64,000 nt of DNA from positions 124,001-188,000 of the forward strand of contig JAPKDQ010000002.1 in NCBI GenBank assembly GCA_028822445.1. The letters are read 5' to 3'. Shown here piece after piece: positions 55,067 through 64,000 of the stretch; position 1 is the first letter of the stretch; every line of letters begins with the position of its first letter. The notes below the pieces were generated by a model that worked only from the letters and a program-made list of their open reading frames with translations, was not told where the DNA came from and ran no database searches. The DNA is from Rhodospirillaceae bacterium. GTDB lineage: Bacteria; Pseudomonadota; Alphaproteobacteria; Rhodospirillales; Rhodospirillaceae. The position numbers and the translations under genes were made by a program.

Positions 55067-56113
55067 TTGACCTGTCGTTCTCTTAAGTCACCCATTGTCA
55101 CCCACCTTCGCTCTTATAAAAATTTTGCATTGGCCCCGCTTGGAGGCCTGCGGGCGCTTTACTTTAAGACGCGTAAGAGTCCGCTAGAAGCGGAAGCTAT
55201 GCTTGTTAGCATCATTCTGATGGCTGCTGCCATTCAGGACCAGAATAACTCGCCTCGAAAGACCGACGGTCGCATCATTATTTCTGGTGATGCCCTTAAA
55301 CCCAATGCGTTGGAAAAAACTTTTTCCAGTTTTGAGTATTCACTTGCTGGTGTGCGCTCTGGTGACGTCGCTGTGCCCCGGCTCATCGTGTCTTCAGTGC
55401 CGAGCAAACTTAAAGACATTCGTGTCATCGACCGCCGGAAACGCTTATTCTTTAGAATGATTCTCCCTCTCATTCTAACGGCCAATGAAAGCATCCAATC
55501 TGAGCGAGTTCGCTTACTGAAAATCGATGCGGCCATGAACGCACGCAGTGGTGGAGAAAACGACATGATTCCAGGTAACATTCTTTGGGTCAAAGGTCTC
55601 TCAGCCCAATACGGTGTCGACCCATTAGAAGATGATTTGAGTATGGCGGAATTAATCAGCTTCTTGAAGCTCAGGGTTGCACCTATTCCCGCCTCTTTAG
55701 CCCTAGCCCAAGCCGTCGAAGAAAGCGCTTGGGGAACGTCCAGATTCGCACGCGAAGGCAACGCACTTTTCGGGCAATGGGTCTGGAATGAGGATACGGG
55801 CATCGTACCAAAAGAACAGCGCGCAGGGCAGGCTTACTCTATCCGGGCATTTGATGCTCCTTTGGATTCCGTGAGAGCCTACGCAAGGAATTTAAACACG
55901 CATTGGGCTTACTCCAGCTTCCGTGAGCAGCGCGCTGAAATGCTTAATTCAACCAAAAAAATGGACGGCTGGGCCTTGGCGCTAACTTTGGAAAGATATT
56001 CAGAGCGGGGGGAGGGTTACGTTGAATCTTTGCACACCATCATGCGGGTCAATCATTTACAGTCTCTCGATGATGCAGAGCTTGTAACGCCGGATACCAT
56101 GAAAAACGGCTAG
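55067..56113 (+). CDS. Bax-like glucosaminidase-domain protein
   Basis: Cell-envelope protein with a mannosyl-glycoprotein endo-beta-N-acetylglucosaminidase-like (GH73) domain. The frame from TTG 55067 has 348 residues; ATG 55199 (MLVSIILMAAAIQDQ) is a more natural start, with a short hydrophobic segment that could be a signal. The catalytic region is PASLALAQAVEESAWGTSRF (Glu in V-E-E-S-A-W-G-T) and AREGNALFGQWVWNED, followed by YSIRAFDAPLDSVRAYARNL, matching the Bax/FlgJ-like hydrolases. It probably trims peptidoglycan. It has no obvious partner here; nfuA is 1 bp ahead and trpS convergent. Confidence 0.87.
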   Translation: MTCRSLKSPIVTHLRSYKNFALAPLGGLRALYFKTRKSPLEAEAMLVSIILMAAAIQDQNNSPRKTDGRIIISGDALKPNALEKTFSSFEYSLAGVRSGDVAVPRLIVSSVPSKLKDIRVIDRRKRLFFRMILPLILTANESIQSERVRLLKIDAAMNARSGGENDMIPGNILWVKGLSAQYGVDPLEDDLSMAELISFLKLRVAPIPASLALAQAVEESAWGTSRFAREGNALFGQWVWNEDTGIVPKEQRAGQAYSIRAFDAPLDSVRAYARNLNTHWAYSSFREQRAEMLNSTKKMDGWALALTLERYSERGEGYVESLHTIMRVNHLQSLDDAELVTPDTMKNG

Positions 56114-56358
56114 CACAAGTTAGGCTGATCTTACTCATCCGGTCTAGCGGTAGCGTAGATGAACCGCCACGCCTTCAGTTTTTAAAGCCGTAACCATCGG
56201 CCCGCTAAACGAATGCCACCACTCGTTCGTCTCTGGTAAATTAGAACGTAGTGTACAGTTCACACGAACTCTTCCCGAGCGAAATGCCGGCGACAAAAGG
56301 GGTCACTTACGCCTGCTGTGCTTCAGCTTTGGTTAGGTGTGCACCGGAAGAGCATAGG

Positions 56359-57372
56359 TTACGCCCGCGGTGAGAAGCCTATCGCCTCGTACGCCTCGGC
56401 AAGAACCGGTTCAGCCAAACTGGTCGCTTTTTCTGCGCCACGCGCCAGTAAACGATCAAGTTCAGCCGGGTCGGCTAATAACTCTGACATACGGCTAGCA
56501 ATAGGGCCGAGGACGGAGACAGCTAGCTCAGCTAGCTTCGGCTTGAGCGCGCCAAACCCTTGGCCTGAAAATTCCATGATCACATCTTCAACGGAACGAT
56601 CGGAAAGGGCGGCATAGATATTAATCAAATTGTTTGCTTCAGGGCGGCCTGCTAGGTCGTCTTTGGAGCCAGGAAGGGCATCAGGGTCGGTTTTCGCTCG
56701 CCTGATCTTATCTGCGATGACGTCAGAGCTATCTGTCATGTTGATGCGGGTCATATCGGAGATATCTGACTTTGACATTTTTCGTTGGCCGTCACGCAAG
56801 CTCATAACGCGGGTTCCAGGCCCCTGAATAACCGGTTCGGGCAAGGGAAAGACGTCTTTCCCGGTGTCGACATTAAATTTTTGGGCGATGTCACGTGCAA
56901 GTTCCAGATGTTGTTTCTGGTCTTCTCCGGTCGGAACATGACTAGCCTTATAGGTCAAAATGTCTGCCGCCATGAGGTTCGGGTAAACCATCAAACCCGA
57001 CGACGCTTTTTCTTTATTTTTTCCGGCCTTATCTTTGAATTGGGTCATACGGTTGAGCCAGCCAAGGCGGGCGACACAATTAAACACCCACGCCAATTGC
57101 GCATGCGCTGGAACATGGCTCTGAATGAACACCGTACTTTGGTTAACATCAATACCAGAGGCAATCATCCCGGCCGCCACTTCACGGGAGGACTGGGCAA
57201 TGTCACCTAGGTCCGGCCAAACAGTAATGGCGTGCAAATCAACAATACAAAAAAGACATTCATAGTCGTTCTGCATCGCCACCCAGTTTTTTATCGCGCC
57301 AAGGTAATTGCCAAGGTGCAGATTGCCCGTGGGCTGGATGCCAGAGAGTATACGGTTTTGAGGGAACGCCAT
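56359..57372 (-). CDS. trpS: Tryptophanyl-tRNA synthetase
   Basis: Charges tRNA-Trp, cytosolic class Ic synthetase of 337 residues. The HIGH-type motif is PTGNLHLGNYLGAIKNWV and the KMSKS motif is GQRKMSKSDISD. VQSHVPAHAQLAWVFNCVA and NLMAADILTYKASHVPTGED are typical TrpS segments with the Trp-pocket Asp. Complete and of normal length. It follows murJ by 89 bp on the same strand, a frequent alphaproteobacterial order. Confidence 0.97.
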   Translation of the reverse strand: MAFPQNRILSGIQPTGNLHLGNYLGAIKNWVAMQNDYECLFCIVDLHAITVWPDLGDIAQSSREVAAGMIASGIDVNQSTVFIQSHVPAHAQLAWVFNCVARLGWLNRMTQFKDKAGKNKEKASSGLMVYPNLMAADILTYKASHVPTGEDQKQHLELARDIAQKFNVDTGKDVFPLPEPVIQGPGTRVMSLRDGQRKMSKSDISDMTRINMTDSSDVIADKIRRAKTDPDALPGSKDDLAGRPEANNLINIYAALSDRSVEDVIMEFSGQGFGALKPKLAELAVSVLGPIASRMSELLADPAELDRLLARGAEKATSLAEPVLAEAYEAIGFSPRA

Positions 57373-57461
57373 GTGTCACGCCGCTGAATTGAATGAAGAC
57401 TAAGATGCGGGGATAGCCCAGCGTTTCTTTAGGGTCAAGCAATCGGCGCTTGATATTTTTG

Positions 57462-59045
57462 CTAGCTGCGACGCAAGCTTCTGAGATCACTGCGTGCCGC
57501 ACCGCCTGTCGCAAATAAGATGCCGCCATAAACAACAACCCCAACGCCTATGAGAGTAGCCAAGCCCAGAGACCGTGGCAATTCTGGCCCTGCCGCTACT
57601 CCTGAAACCCCAAAAAGCGGCCCGTACATTACGGTTAAAATAACAAGACCAATCCATACCGCCGCACCCATGGATGCGCTTGCAAATAAAATTCTTGGTA
57701 GGCGCTTTAAGAGTCGATCATCTGGGACAAAGTGTCCCCTCCGATATAGGACGCTACCAAGAAGGCCCGCATTAAGCCAAGCAGATATAGCGGTGGCTAA
57801 AGCAATTCCAACATGTCCCATAAACCGCATAAGAATAAGGTTTAGGGCGACGTTCACAAGCATCGCCGCAGCAGAAATTTTAACTGGCGTCGCCGTATCC
57901 TGGCGGCTAAAGAAACCTGGCACTAGCGCCTTAATCAATACGTAGGCTGGCAATCCAGCGGCAAAGGCTGCCAGTGCAGCTCCGACAGCTTCACGGTCAG
58001 AAACCGTAAACGCACCCCGTTCATATAACGCGGCTGCAATCGGGTGCGCCAGAATCAACAGGCCCACAGTGGCCGGCAGAGTGAGAACCAGGCTGATTTC
58101 GATTGCCCGATTCTGAGCTTGAAGAGCCTCTTCCGGATTATCGCTTTGAATCGATCGCGATAGCATGGGCAGCAACGCGATCCCGATCCCAACGCCAATC
58201 ACACCGAGCGGTAACTGATTCACCCGGTCCGCATAGTACAGCCATGAGACGGCACCTACCGCGACCAGGGTCGCTATGATCTTATCGACCAGAAGGTTTA
58301 ATTGATAAAGACTGGCGCCAAAGACAACAGGCAGAATGCGCTTAAGTAACTGACGCACCCGAGGAGATAGCCGTGGCCTGATAAGGCCGAGGGGCATGCC
58401 GGCGGCGCGCACGTGCCATGCCAGCCAAGCAAGTTGGATGGCGCCCGCGAGCCCCACACCCCAGGCCAAAGCCGTGGACGCATCCATACCTGAGGACAAC
58501 GCGAATAATACGGCAGAAATCAAAGTCAGGTTCAAAAGAATAGGTGTCGCCGCAGCAGCAGAAAATCGATCCAGCGCGTTCAGCACGCCTGACTGAAGAG
58601 ACACCAGAGAGATAAAAAATAAGTACGGGAATGCAATTCGAGCCAGATCTGTTGCGCGCTCCATTTGCCCGGGTATCTCGCTAAATCCAGGGGCTATTGC
58701 ATACAAAGCGATAGGCATAAAAACCATCACCGCCAGCACAAATATAAAGAGTGTGGTCGCCAACACTGCAAAGGATTGCTCAGCAAACCGCAGGGCCTTT
58801 TCACGCCCCTCCTTCTCTAGGATTTCGGAGAATATAGGAACAAACCCGGCCGAGAACGCCCCCTCCGCAAACAACCTTCGGAACAAGTTAGGAAACTGGA
58901 AAGCAATCAAGAAAGCATCTGCTGTAAGCCCGGCACCCAGGACACCCGCAATAAGGATGTCTCGCACAAACCCTGTCACGCGGCTGATCAAAGTCATGCC
59001 GCTGACGGTCGCAAAGGCGCGGAGGAGTGATTTTCTAACTGCCAT
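57462..59045 (-). CDS. murJ: Lipid II flippase MurJ
   Basis: Inner-membrane flippase of 527 residues that moves lipid II for cell-wall synthesis. Fourteen hydrophobic segments are visible. Start is RKSLLRAFATVSGMTLISRV; TGFVRDILIAGVLGAGLTAD and AFQFPNLFRRLFAEGAFSAG with conserved R residues match MurJ (MviN). Later LYYADRVNQLPLGVIGVGIG and ERGAFTVSDREAVGAALAAF fit. It lies between glnD and trpS in the same direction. Confidence 0.96.
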   Translation of the reverse strand: MAVRKSLLRAFATVSGMTLISRVTGFVRDILIAGVLGAGLTADAFLIAFQFPNLFRRLFAEGAFSAGFVPIFSEILEKEGREKALRFAEQSFAVLATTLFIFVLAVMVFMPIALYAIAPGFSEIPGQMERATDLARIAFPYLFFISLVSLQSGVLNALDRFSAAAATPILLNLTLISAVLFALSSGMDASTALAWGVGLAGAIQLAWLAWHVRAAGMPLGLIRPRLSPRVRQLLKRILPVVFGASLYQLNLLVDKIIATLVAVGAVSWLYYADRVNQLPLGVIGVGIGIALLPMLSRSIQSDNPEEALQAQNRAIEISLVLTLPATVGLLILAHPIAAALYERGAFTVSDREAVGAALAAFAAGLPAYVLIKALVPGFFSRQDTATPVKISAAAMLVNVALNLILMRFMGHVGIALATAISAWLNAGLLGSVLYRRGHFVPDDRLLKRLPRILFASASMGAAVWIGLVILTVMYGPLFGVSGVAAGPELPRSLGLATLIGVGVVVYGGILFATGGAARSDLRSLRRS

Positions 59046-59116
59046 GGGTAAAGTTTATATCACCCGCGCCTCACGGCATAGAGATGACGATACTGCGTAC
59101 AAAAATAGATACCGGT

Positions 59117-61903
59117 CTATTCTACAGCAGTCGACTGAACAGCTATAGGTTTTAAGCGAAGAACCGAGAAATCGTCGGGAACGCCGATGGCCTTGCTAAG
59201 GGCCTCACGGATCTGGCGTATCTTCGCTTCGTTCTCGACCTTCATACCAAAAATATCTTTGACATAGAAAACATCAACGACGCGTTCTCCATACGTGGAA
59301 ACGTGGGCTGAGCCTATTTGCAGTGCCAAGTCGGAAATGACCTGAGTGATATCAAACAAAAACCCGGCCCGGTCATGCCCGTTTATTTCGATAACGCTAA
59401 AAAATTTAGAGGCGGCGTTATCAATAATAACGCGGGGCGGGGCCTCCAAGGCCTCGGCGCGACCTGCCCGTCTGGCCTGGACGTTTTTAAGTTCGCGATC
59501 CAAGCGGATGCGCCCCTCAAATGCGGCCACGACACGAGACTTAATTCTATTGAGTTTGGTTTCAGCCGTTAAAACGGTGCCGTCGAAATCTTGTACAGTA
59601 AAAGTATCTAAAGCCATGCCGTTAGAGAGCGTCAGAATTCTTGCGTCGACGATAGAAACGCCAGAGAGCGCTAAGGCGCCTGCGATCTTAGCAAACAGGC
59701 CGGGATGGTCTGGTGCATAGACCATCATTTCCGTAACGGCATTAAATTTATCAATTACGAATTCAATTGCTATGTCTTGGGCACTGTTCTTAGTAGATCG
59801 TATAAATCGGGCATGTCGTTCGTGGGTATCGACGTCATATGCCACCCAGTACGATGAAAAACCAGCCCCTACAAAAGCGTCGCGACTTGCAACGGGCCAA
59901 TCAGACAGTCGTTCAGCCAACGCCTCTCTCGCTCGGCCCGCGCGCGCATCCACCGTCGCTGTCGAATAGACTCCAGACATGCGTTCTTCCGCCCGGTTAT
60001 AGAGATCGCGCAAAAGTACCGCTTTCCAGTCGTTCCAGACCTTCGGGCCAACGGCGCGAATATCAGCGCAAGTTAATACTAATAAAAGTTTCAGACGTTC
60101 TGGCGATTGCACAGCCGCACAAAAATAGACGATGGTTTTTGGGTCATCGAGATCCCGCTTAAACGCCGTATTGCTCAATAATAAATGCTGCCGAACGAGC
60201 CAACTAACGGTCTCTGTCTCTTCATCTGTCAATCCGAAACGAGGACAAAGCGTAAGCGCGATATCCGCGCCAAGCTCAGAGTGGTCGCCGCCACGACCTT
60301 TAGCAATGTCATGCAAAAGAACCGCGGCGTACAGGGCGCGACGCGATTGAATTTTTCCGACAATCTCCGAAGCAATGGGAAGCTCACCTTTCAAAGCCCC
60401 ACTCTCAATTCGGTGCAGAATGCCGATGGCCCGGATCGTGTGCTCGTCCGTCGTATACACATGGTACATGTCGAACTGCATTTGAGCGACAACGCGACCA
60501 AAATCGGGCACGAACCGACCAAATACTCCAGCCTCGTTCATTCGGCGCAACATTGATTCTGGACCTTTCACGAAGGTCATAATGTCTACAAACAGGCGGT
60601 TTGCCTCAATATCATCACGAATATTATTTACTAAGTGAAGATTGCGCGTGATGAGCTCTAACGCATGTGGGTGCAGGTCGAACCCATTTTCTTGGGCGAC
60701 ATGAAAAATTCGAACGAGCTTTACCGGATCTTTGACAAAAGCATCATCGTTTCTAACCGTTATCCGCCCACCCTCAATAGCAAACCCGTCAGGTGCTTTG
60801 CGCCGAAAGACTGCTGGAAGGCGGAACAAAGGTTTGCGGCGCTCTTTCTCTTCGAGAACGGCGGAGATGATACGGGTCAGGTCCCCGACATCTTTGGCGA
60901 TTAAAAAGTAGTGTTTCATAAATCGCTCGACCGCAGAGCCACCAGCGTGGTCCGTGTAACCCATAAGCTCTGCAAGCCGGGGCTGTAGATCGAACGTCAG
61001 CCGGTTATCAACGCGACCAGTGGCATAGTGAATATGGCACCGAACAGTCCACAGGAAGTCGTAGGCTTTCAGAAAACGTGACGCCGCACCGCTATGGATG
61101 ATTTCGAGGTCTACTAAATCTTGAACGGTTGACACACCGTAAAGATATCGGGTGATCCAATACAAAGTGTGTAAGTCACGTAAACCGCCCTTGTCTTCTT
61201 TTACATTTGGCTCGAGCACATACCGGCTATCACCCAGCCTTTTATGGCGAGCGTCACGTTCGGACAGCTTAGCATCGACAAAAGCGATGCCTGTGCCTTC
61301 AACCACGTCTGCACGAAAATGTGTCTGTAAATCATGCGCGAGGTCTTGGTCTCCCCAAATCCAACGGGACTCAAGCAAAGCGGTTCTGGTCGTCATATCC
61401 GCCATAGCTTGTTTTATATTTTCGTTGACCGTGCGCACTGCATGACCAACTTTGAACCCAAGGTCCCATAGTACATACAGCATGTACTCCACTAGGTTTT
61501 CAGTGAACGGTGTTTTTTTGTAGGGCAGGAGAAAAAGAAGGTCGAGATCAGACCCTGGTGCTAACTCGCCGCGGCCGTAGCCACCGACCGCCATCAGGCT
61601 TAATCTCTCACCTGTGGTCGCAACGCCGCGCTTGAAGACCCGCACTGTTGCGAAGTCAAATAGCGCGCGCAAAATTTGATCCGTCAGATACGAGAGTTCA
61701 ACGACCGTGTCTGACCCTACCCCCTCGCCACTTTCTAGACGTCTACGCGCTTCTGCGCGCCCAGCTTTCAACGCGGAAGATAGCTCGTCTATTAATATAG
61801 GGCGAACGGCTGAGCTGGCGACATCTGAAGAAAGACGCTCGTCCAACCGCTCCGATATGGCGCGACGACTTATCAGGCTGCGGGGAGAGCGAACGTTTGT
61901 CAC
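59117..61903 (-). CDS. glnD: PII uridylyltransferase / uridylyl-removing enzyme GlnD
   Basis: Nitrogen sensor that uridylylates and deuridylylates PII proteins; cytosolic, 928 residues. The nucleotidyltransferase domain has MAVGGYGRGELAPGSDLDLL (about 105-125), including G-S-D-L-D. An HD domain with AVLLHDIAKGRGGDHSELGA (about 535) provides the removing activity. Two ACT domains at the C-terminus begin around VYAPDHPGLFAKIAGALAL and EINGHDRAGFLFDITQVISD and sense glutamine. All parts are complete. It is 71 bp upstream of murJ in the same direction; the start codon lies near 61903. Confidence 0.97.
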   Translation of the reverse strand: MTNVRSPRSLISRRAISERLDERLSSDVASSAVRPILIDELSSALKAGRAEARRRLESGEGVGSDTVVELSYLTDQILRALFDFATVRVFKRGVATTGERLSLMAVGGYGRGELAPGSDLDLLFLLPYKKTPFTENLVEYMLYVLWDLGFKVGHAVRTVNENIKQAMADMTTRTALLESRWIWGDQDLAHDLQTHFRADVVEGTGIAFVDAKLSERDARHKRLGDSRYVLEPNVKEDKGGLRDLHTLYWITRYLYGVSTVQDLVDLEIIHSGAASRFLKAYDFLWTVRCHIHYATGRVDNRLTFDLQPRLAELMGYTDHAGGSAVERFMKHYFLIAKDVGDLTRIISAVLEEKERRKPLFRLPAVFRRKAPDGFAIEGGRITVRNDDAFVKDPVKLVRIFHVAQENGFDLHPHALELITRNLHLVNNIRDDIEANRLFVDIMTFVKGPESMLRRMNEAGVFGRFVPDFGRVVAQMQFDMYHVYTTDEHTIRAIGILHRIESGALKGELPIASEIVGKIQSRRALYAAVLLHDIAKGRGGDHSELGADIALTLCPRFGLTDEETETVSWLVRQHLLLSNTAFKRDLDDPKTIVYFCAAVQSPERLKLLLVLTCADIRAVGPKVWNDWKAVLLRDLYNRAEERMSGVYSTATVDARAGRAREALAERLSDWPVASRDAFVGAGFSSYWVAYDVDTHERHARFIRSTKNSAQDIAIEFVIDKFNAVTEMMVYAPDHPGLFAKIAGALALSGVSIVDARILTLSNGMALDTFTVQDFDGTVLTAETKLNRIKSRVVAAFEGRIRLDRELKNVQARRAGRAEALEAPPRVIIDNAASKFFSVIEINGHDRAGFLFDITQVISDLALQIGSAHVSTYGERVVDVFYVKDIFGMKVENEAKIRQIREALSKAIGVPDDFSVLRLKPIAVQSTAVE

Positions 61904-61961
61904 CGAAGGGCTTTCAACAACTTATCGACAGTTGGTTTTGGGGTAATCAAGGTCACATTGC

Positions 61962-62372
61962 TTATACAGCTATGGCGGCGTCACTCCAGATCGTCGCGCA
62001 ACCATCTACTGGTATTTTTACAATCCGCCCCCTGCTCTTCTGAGGAATGACAGGCGGGATAAAGGCTGAACTGCTTGTTGACCCACCGAGCGCTCCCGGA
62101 CCCATGATGCCTTCAAAACAAAAGCTTGCCCTTATCCGCGCATTGAGAATGGTTAAGGCTGCGAGGGCCCCAGCCTGACCTATGAATAAAACAACCAAAA
62201 CAATAGCTGTCCTAGGCCCCGCCATTGCATATACATCATTGACCCAGGGGTAACCGAAGAATGCCAACGCAACGCTAAACGCACAGCCGATGATGCTGAT
62301 ACAACACATAAAGTTCAGAATGCGGGCGGTGGCTGGGGGGCTCATACGGTCTTCATTAAAGGCAAAGGCCAT
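61962..62372 (-). CDS. Small membrane protein of unknown function
   Basis: 136 residues from ATG 62370-62372 (MAFAFNEDRMSPPATARIL); a longer frame starting at 62396 adds 8 residues. Two or three hydrophobic helices are visible (MCCISIIGCAFSVALAFFGY; AMAGPRTAIVLVVLFIGQAG continuing into ALAALTILNAR), then a Gly/Ser/Pro-rich tail with ALGGSTSSSAFIPPVIPQK. I do not recognise the family. It sits alone between glnD and mutS, on the same strand, and could be co-transcribed with either. Confidence 0.65.
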   Translation of the reverse strand: MAFAFNEDRMSPPATARILNFMCCISIIGCAFSVALAFFGYPWVNDVYAMAGPRTAIVLVVLFIGQAGALAALTILNARIRASFCFEGIMGPGALGGSTSSSAFIPPVIPQKSRGRIVKIPVDGCATIWSDAAIAV

Positions 62373-62438
62373 GATGGAGCCCCTATAATGGTTCAAAAAT
62401 CAGGAATACATTTGCATAAACTATAGCATTAATGAGGG

Positions 62439-64000
62439 TTAAGTGTCCCTATCAGCTAACAAGCCTCTTACACGATACAACGCGTCTAAAGCTTCTTTTG
62501 GCGTCATCTCATCCGGCGCGAGTGCCGCTAACGCCTCCTCTACTTGAGATGCACCTACATGCGGGGAATGCGACGCCGTACTGCGAGAAGTAAGCGCAAA
62601 AAGCGGCAAGTCTTCTGCAAGCCTGCCTGCATTTCCGGCCGCCTCCCCGCTCTCAAGTTGTTCAAGAACCTGTTGTGCTCGCGTAATCACTTGTCCGGGC
62701 AACCCAGCAAGTTTGGCAACATGGATTCCATAGGACCGGTCGGCTGCTCCTGGAGCAACTTCATGAAGAAATACAATATCACCATGCCAATCCTGAACCT
62801 TCATATGGTGTGGCTCGAGACGGTCCATATTCTCAGCTAATGCTGTCAATTCATGGTAATGCGTCGCGAACAAGGCACGACAGGCGTTGCTATCATGAAG
62901 GTATTCGAGCGTTGCCCAAGCAATAGAGAGGCCGTCAAAAGTCGCGGTTCCCCTGCCTATCTCGTCCAGTATGACGAGAGAGCGAGATGTTGCTTGATTT
63001 AGAATAGCCGCTGTTTCAACCATCTCTACCATGAACGTCGATCGGCCGCGGGCTAGGTCATCTGCCGCTCCAACGCGAGAAAATAGGCGATCCACCACAC
63101 CAATCGTCGCCGCACCTGCAGGAACGAAAGATCCGATTTGGGCTAAAATTGCGATCAGCGCATTCTGACGCAGGAAGGTAGACTTGCCAGCCATATTTGG
63201 CCCGGTTACGAGCCAAACATGGCCATCATTAGCGCCCCCCTTACTTCCGAGCTCACATCCATTGGGCACAAATGCCGCATCGGATGTTCGAGACAAAGCA
63301 GCCTCAACAACGGGGTGGCGGCCGTCATCAATTGCAAAAGCCGTTCCAGTGTCTACGACAGGGCGAGTGTAGCGCCTTTCCACGGCAACTTGCGCCAGGC
63401 CTGCGGCCACATCTATTTCGGCGAGCGCCTCTGCCGTGGCAGCAATCAGGTCGACCCGTTCTAGGGCTTCTTGAATAAGAGCTTTAAACAGCTCAAGTTC
63501 AAGAGCCAGAACCTTATCGGCAGCAGATCGGATTCGGCCCTCAAGGTCACCTAACTCTATCGTTGAAAAGCGCATGGCGCTGGCCATTGTCTGACGATGG
63601 ATGAAGGTGGTCTGAATAACCACTGCTTCAGTGCCATCGGCCATTCTACTGGTAGAAAGTAAGCCATCGCCATGGCGAGCGGGCACTTCAACGTAATAAC
63701 CCAAAACATTGTTGTGGCGGACCTTTAAGGCCTGAATACCAGTTTCTTCACTATACCGGGCTTGTAAGCCGGCAATATTTTTACGGCTATTATCACGGAG
63801 GTCGCGGAGATCATCGAGTGTTTCGTCGTATCCCGACCGTATAAACCCGCCATCCCTGACGAACATCGGTATATCATCCGCTAAGGCACAAGAAAGTCGA
63901 TTAACCAACACACTATGTTCACCGAGCTTGTTCTTGACCGCTTCAAAGGGATCTGTCGTCTCTGGATTGGTTGAGGCGGATACAGCAACTTCTATTGTTT
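62439..64000 (-). CDS. mutS: DNA mismatch repair protein MutS, N-terminus beyond window
   Basis: Mismatch recognition ATPase. The frame is open to the right edge, so about 520 C-terminal residues are in view of the usual ~850-900. The clamp/lever part shows [20 protein letters not shown] and [11 protein letters not shown]. The ATPase has Walker [21 protein letters not shown], then [20 protein letters not shown], Walker [21 protein letters not shown] and the [10 protein letters not shown] region. The mismatch-binding N-terminal domain with F-x-E is not visible. The end of the protein is [20 protein letters not shown] and beyond. The C-terminal start of the window-side frame at 63911 is not a real start. 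Confidence 0.97.
   Translation of the reverse strand, partial: TIEVAVSASTNPETTDPFEAVKNKLGEHSVLVNRLSCALADDIPMFVRDGGFIRSGYDETLDDLRDLRDNSRKNIAGLQARYSEETGIQALKVRHNNVLGYYVEVPARHGDGLLSTSRMADGTEAVVIQTTFIHRQTMASAMRFSTIELGDLEGRIRSAADKVLALELELFKALIQEALERVDLIAATAEALAEIDVAAGLAQVAVERRYTRPVVDTGTAFAIDDGRHPVVEAALSRTSDAAFVPNGCELGSKGGANDGHVWLVTGPNMAGKSTFLRQNALIAILAQIGSFVPAGAATIGVVDRLFSRVGAADDLARGRSTFMVEMVETAAILNQATSRSLVILDEIGRGTATFDGLSIAWATLEYLHDSNACRALFATHYHELTALAENMDRLEPHHMKVQDWHGDIVFLHEVAPGAADRSYGIHVAKLAGLPGQVITRAQQVLEQLESGEAAGNAGRLAEDLPLFALTSRSTASHSPHVGASQVEEALAALAPDEMTPKEALDALYRVRGLLADRDT

Noticed and set aside
55451-55467. TTTAGAATGATTCTCCC resembles an Irr-box
   Set aside because: It lies deep inside the Bax-like coding region, with no gene start near, and the right half-site is incomplete.

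Overview
The window reads as one chromosomal stretch of a free-living, probably marine alphaproteobacterium of the Rhodospirillales type. This is an inference from gene content: an Irr-type iron regulator beside a rubrerythrin, the DUF971–Trm112–LON–thioredoxin run, mutS–glnD–murJ–trpS–uspA–nfuA close together, TRAP and peptide ABC uptake systems, acetoacetyl-CoA synthetase, and moderate GC. There is no phage, insertion sequence, CRISPR array or rRNA. Two tRNA genes are present: Thr-CGT and Gly-GCC.

Layout. 1–760: edge-truncated peptide-type ABC permease. 1.1–6.6 kb: seven-gene catabolic operon on the minus strand (Asp/Glu-racemase-like enzyme, DUF1330, TRAP binding protein, RidA, TRAP small and large permeases, FAH-family hydrolase). 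6.7–9.4 kb: small unknown protein, MarR regulator between two AT-rich dyads, mobA, a decayed glycerol kinase remnant, a double cold-shock protein. 9.4–10.9 kb: MFS exporter and a small membrane protein. 11.2–14.3 kb: irr, rubrerythrin, a GlpC/Hdr-like Fe-S protein and a DUF3501 protein, with Irr-type operators in front of irr and in front of the rubrerythrin. 14.3–24.3 kb: SH3 protein, 2-hydroxyacid dehydrogenase, pabB-pabC, IalB-like protein, rRNA/tRNA methylase, aacS, EamA exporter, pterin dehydratase, sirtuin, low-Mr phosphatase. 24.6–26.2 kb: SnoaL-like protein and an exported, Met/His-rich chelatase-fold protein with a textbook CueR/HmrR-like promoter (19-bp spacer containing the dyad). 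26.3–31.3 kb: tesA divergent from the ybbA-ybbP exporter, then a Bax-inhibitor-1 protein. 31.6–37.3 kb: peptide-binding protein, tRNA-Thr, UbiH-type hydroxylase, DUF971, Trm112, LON-domain protein, CnoX-like thioredoxin, tRNA-Gly. 37.3–52.1 kb: cell-surface glycan region with a broken FkbM methyltransferase against tRNA-Gly, a TPR/O-GlcNAc-transferase-like protein, MsbA-type flippase, sugar aminotransferase, Gfo/Idh dehydrogenase, MFS transporter, purH, CapD-type epimerase, PglD-type acetyltransferase, gmd and fcl. 52.2–64.0 kb: TauE, TIGR02186-type protein, UspA, NfuA, Bax-like glucosaminidase, then trpS, murJ, glnD, an unknown membrane protein and the C-terminal part of mutS on the minus strand.

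How it works together. The left operon looks like import plus breakdown of an organic acid. The irr block is an iron/peroxide response module. The glycan region supplies GDP-fucose and probably an amino sugar for surface polysaccharide or glycoprotein. The most unusual item is the predicted copper-induced periplasmic chelatase-like protein. Decay is visible in three places: glpK remnant, ridA 5' end and FkbM.
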